NCBI GenBank assembly: GCA_016522385.1
Contig: JAEKFU010000041.1
Location: forward strand, 1-5,002
Reading direction: 5' to 3'
Length of the DNA stretch: 5,002 nucleotides
From: Pseudomonadota bacterium
GTDB lineage: Bacteria > Pseudomonadota > Alphaproteobacteria > Rhizobiales > Aestuariivirgaceae
Position numbers and translations under genes: made by a program. Under the pieces are notes generated by a model. The model did no database searches and had not been told where the DNA came from. It was given only the letters and a program-made list of their open reading frames with translations. Positions 1 through 5,002 of this stretch are shown here, one piece after another (positions within the stretch are counted from its first letter, which is position 1; every line of letters begins with the position of its first letter).

Positions 1-743
1 GGTACGCACAGACGGTCTTCGCGACTCAGCTCCATTGCTCGACCGACCAGCAGCGCGTTGTTGACGATATTGTGGTGAGTCAGCGTGGCCGCTTTGGGTG
101 TGCCGGTCGTGCCACTGGTGAATTGAATGTTGATGGGATCGTCGAACTGCAGGGACGAGGACAAATCTTCCAAGCGGTCGCGCTCGCTCTGGCCTGCCAT
201 TTCCGCGACCTCAGCAAAGGCATACAGACCAGGTGCGGTCTCGCCACCGATCTGGATCAGGGTTCGCAGATGCGCCAACCGCTCGGCCTGTAAATCGCCC
301 GGCATGCTGTTGTCGATTTCTGGCGCGAGTTCGCGGATCATCGCAAGATAGTCGCTGGTCTTGAAGGTGGCCGCCAGAATGAGAGCCTTGGCCGACACCT
401 TGTTGAGCGCATATTCGAGTTCGGCAATCCGGTAAGCCGGATTGATATTGACCAAGATCAGCCCGGCTTTGGCTGTGGCGAACTGGCTGATCACCCATTC
501 GGCATTGTTGGGAGACCAAATCCCGATGCGGTCGCCGGGTTCAAGGCCGAGAGCAAGCAGACCAGCGGCAAATCCGTCCACCTCGCGCTGCAGCTCGCGG
601 TATGTCCAGCGGATGTCTTGATGGCGAACAATCAGCGCGTCGCGATCCCCCCAACGCTCCACTGCGGCATCGAAATTGCCACCAACGGTTTGGCCGATCA
701 GCGGAACGGCGCTGGCGCCGTGAACGTAAGATTGGTCAAGCAT
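1..743 (-). CDS. AMP-forming fatty-acyl-CoA ligase (ACSF2/FadD-like), N-terminal part, cut by window edge
   Basis: The product would activate a carboxylic acid, probably a medium- or long-chain fatty acid, with ATP and CoA through an acyl-adenylate. The open frame gives 247 residues from the ATG at 741-743 and runs off the left edge; relatives are about 540-570 residues, so less than half is visible. The N-terminus has the family pattern YVHGAS..PLIGQTVG (residues 6-20). It is followed by GDRIGIWSPNNAEW, then QFATAKAGLILVNINPAYR, and the ATP/AMP P-loop TSGTTGTPK at about residues 209-217, followed by the ATLTHHNIVNNA stretch typical of ACSF2-like synthetases. The start is supported by AGGGAG (752-757), 8 nt upstream. 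The adenylation core motifs and lysine-bearing C-terminal domain lie outside the window, so substrate and completeness cannot be judged. It is divergent from the Gfa gene and shows no clear functional link to the right-hand genes. Confidence 0.93.
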   Translation of the reverse strand, partial: MLDQSYVHGASAVPLIGQTVGGNFDAAVERWGDRDALIVRHQDIRWTYRELQREVDGFAAGLLALGLEPGDRIGIWSPNNAEWVISQFATAKAGLILVNINPAYRIAELEYALNKVSAKALILAATFKTSDYLAMIRELAPEIDNSMPGDLQAERLAHLRTLIQIGGETAPGLYAFAEVAEMAGQSERDRLEDLSSSLQFDDPINIQFTSGTTGTPKAATLTHHNIVNNALLVGRAMELSREDRLCV

Positions 744-881
744 GGCATTCACTCCCTAGACTAAGGGCCTTTGTACCACGCCAGAGTTTAGCGGTGATGC
801 TTAATCGGCTACCATGAACCCGGAACTCGCGCATGGCACCGCAGCGCGCAGTAGAACGAGATATCAAAACGAGAGAACTTC
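744..881. other. Divergent intergenic region between acyl-CoA ligase and Gfa gene
   Basis: This 138-bp gap must hold the promoters of both flanking genes. I find no convincing -35/-10 pair: TACCAT at about 809-814 (plus) and TACAAA near 770-776 (minus) resemble -10 boxes, but neither has a good -35 at the right distance. A weak imperfect inverted repeat (TTAGC, then GCTTAA) sits near 787-803. No small gene is supported. Confidence 0.4.
752..757 (-). promoter_or_regulatory. Ribosome binding site of the acyl-CoA ligase
   Basis: AGGGAG on the minus strand lies 8 nt before the ATG at 741-743. It fixes the start of the ligase at that ATG, which also matches the usual N-terminus of the family. Confidence 0.7.
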
Positions 882-1295
882 ATGGCCGAAACAATCCGCG
901 GCAGGTGTTTTTGCGAAGCAGTTAGCTTCGAAATCGATACCCCTGTCAAATGGTGCGTCACCTGCCATTGCGAAAGCTGCCGAAGGCAGTGTTCTGCGCC
1001 GATGACGACTTACATAGGCGCGCCGGACGCACAATGGAGGTGGACGGGCGAAGCGCCCAAGATCTACCATTCCTCCCCCGGTGTAGAACGAACCTTCTGT
1101 GGAAACTGCGGTACACCGCTCTCGTTTCGCTCGCAACGCCTGACGGGTCTCATGCATTTTTACGTGGCGGCACTGGAAGAGCCCGAAAGATTTGAGCCAC
1201 AACTCCATGTTGCCTATGAGGAAAAGCTTTCTTGGTTGAATATCGCAGATGACTTGCCGAAAAAAGAGGGGCCAGAGATATTGCTTTCCCGCTAA
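882..1295 (+). CDS. Gfa/CENP-V (DUF636)-type zinc-binding protein
   Basis: This is a complete 137-residue protein, a normal length for the glutathione-dependent formaldehyde-activating (Gfa)-like family, with the Mss4-type beta fold. The cysteine pattern is all there: C9-x-C11 in GRCFC, C28-H-C30-x-x-C33 followed by RR, and C73-x-x-C76 in FCGNCGTPL. In the Gfa structure the matching cysteines bind two zinc ions. The founding member was reported to speed condensation of formaldehyde with glutathione, but that activity is disputed and most homologues are uncharacterised, so no specific reaction is claimed here. The protein has no signal peptide or membrane segment and should be cytosolic. The ATG at 882 is preceded by a weak GAGAG (871-875) with 6-nt spacing; a start further downstream would cut off C9. 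It stands as a single gene, divergent from the acyl-CoA ligase and convergent with the M20 gene. Confidence 0.9.
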   Translation: MAETIRGRCFCEAVSFEIDTPVKWCVTCHCESCRRQCSAPMTTYIGAPDAQWRWTGEAPKIYHSSPGVERTFCGNCGTPLSFRSQRLTGLMHFYVAALEEPERFEPQLHVAYEEKLSWLNIADDLPKKEGPEILLSR

Positions 1296-1320
1296 CCCGG
1301 TGTCCGCCCACCGATGAACT

Positions 1321-1354
1321 CCAGACTCGCCGATCAGCGGTGTCAAAGGTCTGG
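1321..1354. terminator. Two-part hairpin between convergent Gfa and M20 genes, possible bidirectional terminator
   Basis: CCAGACT (1321-1327) pairs with GGTCTGG (1348-1354), seven pairs including one G-T. Inside it CGCCG (1328-1332) pairs with CGGTG (1338-1342), five pairs including one G-T, closing a 5-nt loop; 1343-1347 are bulged. It lies in the 78-bp gap between two gene ends, where a terminator serving both strands is expected. There is no T-run on either side, so it is not a classical intrinsic terminator. It may instead protect mRNA ends or be chance. Confidence 0.35.
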
Positions 1355-1373
1355 CGTTGACCCAAATGCGACA

Positions 1374-2618
1374 TTACAGCGGGTCGCTGTGTAGGTAGGT
1401 CGCCGCGGTCAATGCATAAATCCTTGTGCAATCCAAGATGTCTTTGGTAAAGGCGAAATCGTCGACACCGGAGGCGAGTAGCGGCTGTGGACCGAAGCAG
1501 ATTGCAGGTATCCGCAGTGCCCGCCATCTGCTGGCATCGCTCGCCGGCAGGCGTACGACCGGGTTGGGGGACACGCCAGTGACCAACTTGGCGGAGCGTG
1601 CGAGCGACGCTGCAATCGGCTCTCCCGGCGCGGTCCAGTTGGGCTCCCAGCCCTTTATCCTGCGCCAAGTCACCCCGGTTTTACGGGCGCAAAGTTCGGA
1701 AAGCCTATTCTCGATTTCACCGGTCGACATGCCGGGTGGAATGCGAAAGTCGATTTCCGCAACTGCATTGGTGGCTACCTGACTGACGAAGTCGCCACCC
1801 CCGATCGTTCCAGCGTTCACCGATAAACGCTGGCCATGCTCCCCGGCATGTTGTCCGACATCCCTTATCTCTTCTGGCGGCGCCACCTGCGTATCGTTCC
1901 AGGCGTCGATCTCACAGATAGCGCTGGCAAGGCGCGTTACGGCAGAACTTTCGATTTGCGACAGCATGCCCTGTCCAGATGGCGCCGTCGCCATCAATTC
2001 AACCCAAAGAAGGCCCTTTTCTGCAATCGCCAGGTTCATATCGCCTGGCCCTTCACCGCAAATGACGGAATCCCCTTTTAGATCGGGACGCTGACCGAGC
2101 AGCCATCCCGCCCCGTCTGGCCCGAAGACGGTCTCGTCGGCCACAATCGTCAGGCTGACTTTTCCCGGCCATGTGTCAGAATTTCTGACCAGCCATACAA
2201 ACGCCATGCTGAGTGCCGCAACGCCTGCCTTCATGTTGCCCATGCCCAGACCGGTCATCTTTCCATCCGACAATCGGGTCTCGAACAGCGGCACCGACCA
2301 ATCCTCCTCTCGTCCCGGACTCACGGTGTCGAGATGGCCGTTTAGAATGAGATGAGGGCCGGATTCCGTGCCGTCGGCTTGCGACATCAAGTTCGGCTTG
2401 TCGCTCACACTTGCCAAGGTCTCGCAAACGATGTCGTTTTCGTTGAGGAAGGCTTCGACGATGGCTGCCGCCTCGACGGTACGACCCGGTGGGTTGACAC
2501 TGCGGGCGGCAACAAGATCTGAGCACAAATCAAGCAGCCGGGATTGCTGGGCATCGACAAATGCTTCGATGTCCTCAGCGCTGCGGGCAATTGACCCAGA
2601 GATTTTGCGCTCAGTCAT
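1374..2618 (-). CDS. M20-family amidohydrolase/peptidase homologue (ArgE/DapE/CPG2-like) with altered active site
   Basis: The protein has 414 residues, normal for M20 enzymes, which are cytosolic two-zinc hydrolases that remove acyl groups or residues from amino acids and peptides. The fold is recognisable: NGHLDTVSP (H95, D97), GLGMGNMKAG (123-132), VADETVFGPDGAGWLL (159-174), GEG then IAEKGLLWVEL (188-208), DFRIPPG (290-296), SDAS near 360-363 and FGP (375-377). Several hallmark residues seem replaced: the bridging aspartate of the usual DMK motif is N128, the second glutamate of EE is T163, the lid-domain histidine is Q216, and the final metal-binding histidine (usual AH..DE) is S383. It could be a non-catalytic binding protein or a subfamily with a changed metal site. 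The ATG at 2616-2618 has GGAAGG 8 nt upstream; an upstream TTG at 2675 is not credible. It is divergent from the dehydrogenase and near a diaminopropionate-lyase-like gene, so an N-acyl amino acid ligand is plausible but unproven. Confidence 0.88.
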   Translation of the reverse strand: MTERKISGSIARSAEDIEAFVDAQQSRLLDLCSDLVAARSVNPPGRTVEAAAIVEAFLNENDIVCETLASVSDKPNLMSQADGTESGPHLILNGHLDTVSPGREEDWSVPLFETRLSDGKMTGLGMGNMKAGVAALSMAFVWLVRNSDTWPGKVSLTIVADETVFGPDGAGWLLGQRPDLKGDSVICGEGPGDMNLAIAEKGLLWVELMATAPSGQGMLSQIESSAVTRLASAICEIDAWNDTQVAPPEEIRDVGQHAGEHGQRLSVNAGTIGGGDFVSQVATNAVAEIDFRIPPGMSTGEIENRLSELCARKTGVTWRRIKGWEPNWTAPGEPIAASLARSAKLVTGVSPNPVVRLPASDASRWRALRIPAICFGPQPLLASGVDDFAFTKDILDCTRIYALTAATYLHSDPL

Positions 2619-2626
2619 AGGCGAGG

Positions 2627-2632
2627 CCTTCC
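2627..2632 (-). promoter_or_regulatory. Ribosome binding site deciding the M20 start
   Basis: GGAAGG on the minus strand lies 8 nt before ATG 2616-2618. The frame stays open upstream to a TTG at 2675, but that extension has no family similarity and would run through this site and into the palindrome, so the ATG is preferred. Confidence 0.7.
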
Positions 2633-2651
2633 AGCAAAAAGGTAATGTCCA

Positions 2652-2670
2652 GGTCGAGGTGAACTTGACC
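2652..2670. promoter_or_regulatory. Imperfect palindrome, candidate operator between M20 and SDR genes
   Basis: GGTCGAGGTGAACTTGACC is a 19-bp dyad centred on 2661 in which seven of nine base pairs are symmetric. It lies in the 104-bp gap between divergent genes and overlaps the proposed -35 of the dehydrogenase promoter, a position that suits a repressor. No regulator gene is visible in the window, so the protein that might bind is unknown. Confidence 0.35.
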
Positions 2671-2693
2671 CGCAATGATCGGTGCCGAATAGT
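2665..2693 (+). promoter_or_regulatory. Candidate sigma-70 promoter of the SDR gene
   Basis: TTGACC (2665-2670) and AATAGT (2688-2693) match the -35 and -10 consensus at five and four of six positions, with an ideal 17-bp spacer. Transcription would begin near 2700, giving a leader of about 20 nt before the ATG at 2723. The -35 overlaps the right half of the palindrome at 2652-2670. Confidence 0.45.
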
Positions 2694-2712
2694 GTCCGCA
2701 TCAGTGCATTGT

Positions 2713-2718
2713 GGAGGG
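2713..2718 (+). promoter_or_regulatory. Ribosome binding site deciding the SDR start
   Basis: GGAGGG precedes ATG 2723 by 4 nt (5 nt if GGAGG is counted). A GTG at 2711 in the same frame would place this motif inside the coding region with no ribosome site of its own, so the ATG at 2723 is preferred. Confidence 0.7.
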
Positions 2719-2722
2719 TGCC

Positions 2723-3505
2723 ATGGGTGAGGGGAGTCTGCTCGACGGCAAGGTCGCTTTCATCACCGGCGGCGCGCAGGGGATAGGACTGGCGGTCGCC
2801 GAGGCGTTTATCGAGCACGGCGCCAGGGTCATGATTGCAGACATCAATTCCGACAAGGTAGACAGATCGGCGAAAGAGCTCGGCAAGTTCGCGCGCGCCT
2901 TGCCGCTTGATGTCGCTGATGAAGCTCAGACGCAACAGGCTCTCGCCGAGACAATTTCGGCCTACGGTAAGGTCGACATCGTCGTTCCCAATGCCGGTAT
3001 CCTGCTTCTGCAACACGCCGTCGATACGGATACGGCCGATTTTCGGCGTGTCATCGACGTCAATCTGACTGGTGCCTTCGTCACCTGCAAGATTTTTGCC
3101 CGGCAAATGATCGACCAGGGCGCGGGCGGCCGCATAATTCTGACATCCTCCCTGTTCGGATTGCGTGGCGGCCGCGAGAATGCCGCCTACTCCGCCTCCA
3201 AGTTCGGCATGGTCGGCCTGATGCAGTGTCTGGCAGCCGAGCTTGCCGGCCATGACATTCTCGTCAACTGCGTCTGTCCGGGCCAGATGGACACCGACAT
3301 GATGCGGCAATTGTTTCGCGACCGCGCCCAACTGACCGGCCAAACAGAGGAAGAGGTCCGGCTCTCCCTCGAAAGCCGCATACCGGTCGGGCATCTGGGC
3401 CCTCTCAACCATCTTGCCGGGACATATGTCTATCTGGCCAGCAGTCTGTCGCGTTATGTCACGGGACAGTCGGTCACCGTGGACGGCGGCTGGCAGATAG
3501 GCTGA
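2723..3505 (+). CDS. Classical short-chain dehydrogenase/reductase (SDR)
   Basis: This 260-residue cytosolic oxidoreductase has the complete classical SDR pattern. The nucleotide loop TGGAQGIG is at 15-22, and an acidic D40 at the end of the second strand predicts preference for NAD(H) over NADP(H). LDV follows at 62-64, NAG at 90-92, N114 in VNLTG, catalytic S143, then Y156-SAS-K160, and CPG at 185-187. It ends in VTGQSVTVDGGWQIG, the usual C-terminus. Overall it resembles the broad FabG/polyol/hydroxy-acid dehydrogenase group, and the substrate cannot be named. It faces the lyase gene with only 3 bp between the stop codons and is divergent from the M20 gene, so it probably acts on a hydroxy or keto compound of the same pathway (inference). 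The start is chosen on the GGAGGG site. No residue needed for catalysis is missing. Confidence 0.93.
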   Translation: MGEGSLLDGKVAFITGGAQGIGLAVAEAFIEHGARVMIADINSDKVDRSAKELGKFARALPLDVADEAQTQQALAETISAYGKVDIVVPNAGILLLQHAVDTDTADFRRVIDVNLTGAFVTCKIFARQMIDQGAGGRIILTSSLFGLRGGRENAAYSASKFGMVGLMQCLAAELAGHDILVNCVCPGQMDTDMMRQLFRDRAQLTGQTEEEVRLSLESRIPVGHLGPLNHLAGTYVYLASSLSRYVTGQSVTVDGGWQIG

Positions 3506-3508
3506 CAT

Positions 3509-4738
3509 CTAGGCCGCCGCCTCGATTTGCCTGGCGGTCTTGCCGACCACGCGCTCATAAGTCTCCGCATCGGTCGCTCCTTCGCTGCCGATTGTCACGA
3601 CGACAGACGTTTCACCGAGCCGCAATGCGTCGCGTAGCGCCGGATCCAGACTTGCTGCAATCACCCCGGCGACGGCTGCTGCACCGGATTCGCCAGAGAC
3701 CATGGGAGTATCGTCGGCCACACCGTGTGCAAGCACACGCATCGCATCTTCGGCAGCTGCGTCGGGCAACGCCAGCGCATCGTCGATCTGCGTGCGCAGG
3801 ATCGGCCACGCCAGCGGCGAAACCTCACCAGCCGATAGGCACGACATGAAGGTGTCCAGGTCTCCCTCTGCGGGGGTCAGCGCATCTGCCATGATGCTGC
3901 GCAAGATGCAGTCGGCATTGTCCGGTTCGACGACAACGATGCGCGGTCTGCGTTCGGCGAGGCGTTCGCTCATATGCGCGGCCACGGCAGCGGCCAGTCC
4001 GCCGACGCCGCCCGGCACAAACACATGTGTCGGCGGTTGCCCGGACGGCATCTGGTCAATGATTTCCTGAACCATGACCGTGTAGCCCTGCATGACCAGT
4101 TTGGGTGCCGATGGGTTGCCGCCACCGGACGTCGTATCGGCGACCAGCTTCCATCCGTTTCTGTCGGCATCGGCCGCGCACCGCCGCACGGAGTCGTCAT
4201 AGGTGCCATTGACCCGCACAATTTCTGCACCGATCTTGGCGATCTCACGTTCTCGGGAGTCGCTGACATGCCGATGCAGGTAGATCTTGCAGCGACAGCC
4301 GAACATGCTGGCGCCCCAGGCAACCGACCGGCCGTGATTGCCGTCCGTTGCCGTTGCCACAGTGACTTTACGGGTCACGTCCCGGTGCAGCCCTTTTAGG
4401 CAATCTGCCGACGTGGCGCCGTCGATGCCATGTTCATCGCACAGATACTGCTGCAGCAGCCGCAACACCGCAAATGCGCCGCCAAGCGCCTTGAAGCTCA
4501 TGAGGCCAAACCGCTTGCCTTCGTCCTTCTGGTAGAGTGCACTGATACCAAGCTCGCCGGCCAACCCGGGCAGGCTAACCAAGGGCGTGACCGCATATCC
4601 AGGCCACGAGCGGATTTCCGACCAGGCGTCTTCGAAAGCGGCCAGATTGAGGATCTGTCGTTCGACATCGCCATAACCACGTCTGGCGTCGGCATTGGAA
4701 TTGTGGACATGCCGCGCCGGATATTTTTCCAGTTGCAT
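3509..4738 (-). CDS. Diaminopropionate ammonia-lyase-like PLP enzyme (YgeX family)
   Basis: The protein is 409 residues, close to the roughly 400 of E. coli YgeX, a fold-type II PLP enzyme that converts D- or L-2,3-diaminopropionate to pyruvate and two ammonia. Matches run along the whole length: GYAVTPLVSLPGLA (47-60), KDEGKRFGL..SFKALGGAFA (71-90), ATDGNHGRSVAWGA (130-143), MQGY (216-219), the glycine-rich VPGGVGGLAAAV (241-252), VEPDNADCI (270-278), SGESGA (348-353) and TIGSEGATD (382-390). K83, D132 and D201 align with YgeX K77 (PLP Schiff base), D120 and D189. The segment after D201 reads TTSGGGNPSAPK instead of the E. coli TAWEGYTKIPT, so substrate range may differ; other beta-substituted amino acids are possible. 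The ATG at 4738 lacks a strong ribosome site; GTG codons at 4750 and 4747 are alternatives. It follows the solute-binding protein gene by 92 bp on the same strand and is probably cotranscribed. Confidence 0.87.
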   Translation of the reverse strand: MQLEKYPARHVHNSNADARRGYGDVERQILNLAAFEDAWSEIRSWPGYAVTPLVSLPGLAGELGISALYQKDEGKRFGLMSFKALGGAFAVLRLLQQYLCDEHGIDGATSADCLKGLHRDVTRKVTVATATDGNHGRSVAWGASMFGCRCKIYLHRHVSDSREREIAKIGAEIVRVNGTYDDSVRRCAADADRNGWKLVADTTSGGGNPSAPKLVMQGYTVMVQEIIDQMPSGQPPTHVFVPGGVGGLAAAVAAHMSERLAERRPRIVVVEPDNADCILRSIMADALTPAEGDLDTFMSCLSAGEVSPLAWPILRTQIDDALALPDAAAEDAMRVLAHGVADDTPMVSGESGAAAVAGVIAASLDPALRDALRLGETSVVVTIGSEGATDAETYERVVGKTARQIEAAA

Positions 4739-4773
4739 CGTTCGCACCACGTTGTTGCGTTCGCTCGCAAATT

Positions 4774-4801
4774 GCCGGCTCCCGGCCAGCTCTCGGCCGG
4801 C
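4774..4801 (-). other. GC-rich inverted repeats between solute-binding protein and lyase genes
   Basis: CCGGCC (4782-4787) can pair with GGCCGG (4795-4800) across a 7-nt loop. An alternative, mutually exclusive pairing joins GCCGGC at 4774-4779 with the same motif at 4796-4801. No U-run follows on the minus strand. This may be an intercistronic hairpin that stabilises or partly terminates the upstream message, a common arrangement after binding-protein genes, but function is not shown. Confidence 0.3.
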
Positions 4802-4830
4802 CAGGATCCAGATATCGTCAGCAGCTCAGA

Positions 4831-5002
4831 TCAATCGCGCTTGGCGAGGATCTCGAACCATTTGTCGCGCAAGGTGATGTGTTCACCATTGCGGACGAAG
4901 TCCTTGATGAAGGTGTTCAGGAACTGCAGCATGTGAGCGTCCGCAGGACGCACGGCATAGGCCAAGCCGACGGGCTTGACGAGATTGTCCTCGTCATTGA
5001 GC
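4831..5002 (-). CDS. Amino-acid-type ABC transporter substrate-binding protein, C-terminal end only
   Basis: The last 56 codons and a TGA stop (4831-4833) are present; the rest lies beyond the right edge. The frame reads LNDEDNLVKPVGLAYAV, then RPADAHMLQFLNTFIKDF, then VRNGEHITLRDKWFEILAKRD. This is the usual tail of family-3 periplasmic solute-binding proteins, where a strand of the form GxAYAVRP leads into a helix bearing FLNxFI and a final helix with LRDKWF. Such proteins capture amino acids or related compounds for an ABC importer; some relatives are periplasmic dehydratases instead. Ligand and signal peptide cannot be seen. Being upstream on the same strand as the lyase, it may deliver that enzyme's substrate (inference). 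Confidence 0.8.
   Translation of the reverse strand, partial: LNDEDNLVKPVGLAYAVRPADAHMLQFLNTFIKDFVRNGEHITLRDKWFEILAKRD

Noticed and set aside
211..519. 102-codon minus-strand open frame inside the acyl-CoA ligase
   Set aside because: It is out of frame with the ligase, whose motifs are continuous through this region.
693..1340. 12-bp direct repeat GCCGATCAGCGG at about 693-704 and 1329-1340
   Set aside because: About one exact 12-bp match is expected by chance in 5 kb; one copy is inside the ligase coding sequence and neither has extended similarity.
864..1346. 160-codon minus-strand open frame over the Gfa gene
   Set aside because: It is a shadow of a gene with a complete zinc-cysteine pattern and has no family features of its own.
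2619..2675. 19-residue N-terminal extension of the M20 protein from a TTG at 2675
   Set aside because: Rare start codon, no ribosome site, no family similarity, and it would cover the good ribosome site at 2627-2632.
2711..2722. GTG start of the SDR at 2711
   Set aside because: It would put the only strong ribosome site inside the coding sequence; ATG 2723 gives a standard SDR N-terminus.
2615..3508. Long open frame of 297 codons on the minus strand opposite the SDR gene
   Set aside because: It mirrors the SDR gene, whose full motif set leaves no doubt about the coding strand. The antisense product shows no recognisable domain; long antisense frames are common in G+C-rich genes.
1374..4738. 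Equating the M20 and lyase pair with the E. coli ygeX-ygeY unit
   Set aside because: The lyase matches YgeX, but the M20 protein lacks the motifs I recall for YgeY and the two genes are separated by a convergent SDR, so orthology of the unit is not supported.
4430..4936. 168-codon plus-strand open frame across the lyase 5' end and binding-protein end
   Set aside because: It runs antisense to two recognisable genes and the spacer, and has no recognisable domain.

Overview
The window looks like ordinary chromosomal DNA from an alphaproteobacterium, most likely of the Rhizobiales/Hyphomicrobiales type. This is an inference from G+C content (roughly 60% by eye), codon choice and the mix of genes: an ACSF2-like acyl-CoA ligase, a Gfa-family zinc protein and an amino-acid-type solute-binding protein beside amino-acid catabolic enzymes. 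I see no rRNA, tRNA, CRISPR array, insertion sequence, integrase or phage gene.

Left part (1-1295): the N-terminal 247 residues of an AMP-forming fatty-acyl-CoA ligase run leftwards off the window edge. It is divergent, across a 138-bp gap (744-881), from a complete 137-residue Gfa/CENP-V-type zinc protein. A 78-bp convergent gap holding a two-part hairpin follows.

Right part (1374-5002): a probable amino-acid or peptide-derivative catabolic locus. From right to left it holds the C-terminal end of a periplasmic family-3-type solute-binding protein (minus), a diaminopropionate ammonia-lyase-like PLP enzyme (minus), a short-chain dehydrogenase (plus, convergent with the lyase with 3 bp between them) and an M20-family amidohydrolase homologue (minus, divergent from the dehydrogenase across 104 bp). 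The dehydrogenase/M20 gap holds a candidate sigma-70 promoter whose -35 element overlaps an imperfect palindrome, so these two genes may share an operator.

A working model, which is inference, is that the binding protein captures a small amino acid derivative, the M20 homologue binds or deacylates an N-acyl form, the dehydrogenase oxidises or reduces a hydroxy/keto form, and the lyase splits the diamino acid to pyruvate and ammonia.

The least routine point is that the M20 homologue appears to lack several hallmark metal-site and catalytic-site residues while remaining a full-length intact ORF. The lyase keeps its three key catalytic residues but differs from the E. coli enzyme in the loop just after the third. 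No wholly new system can be demonstrated from this sequence alone.
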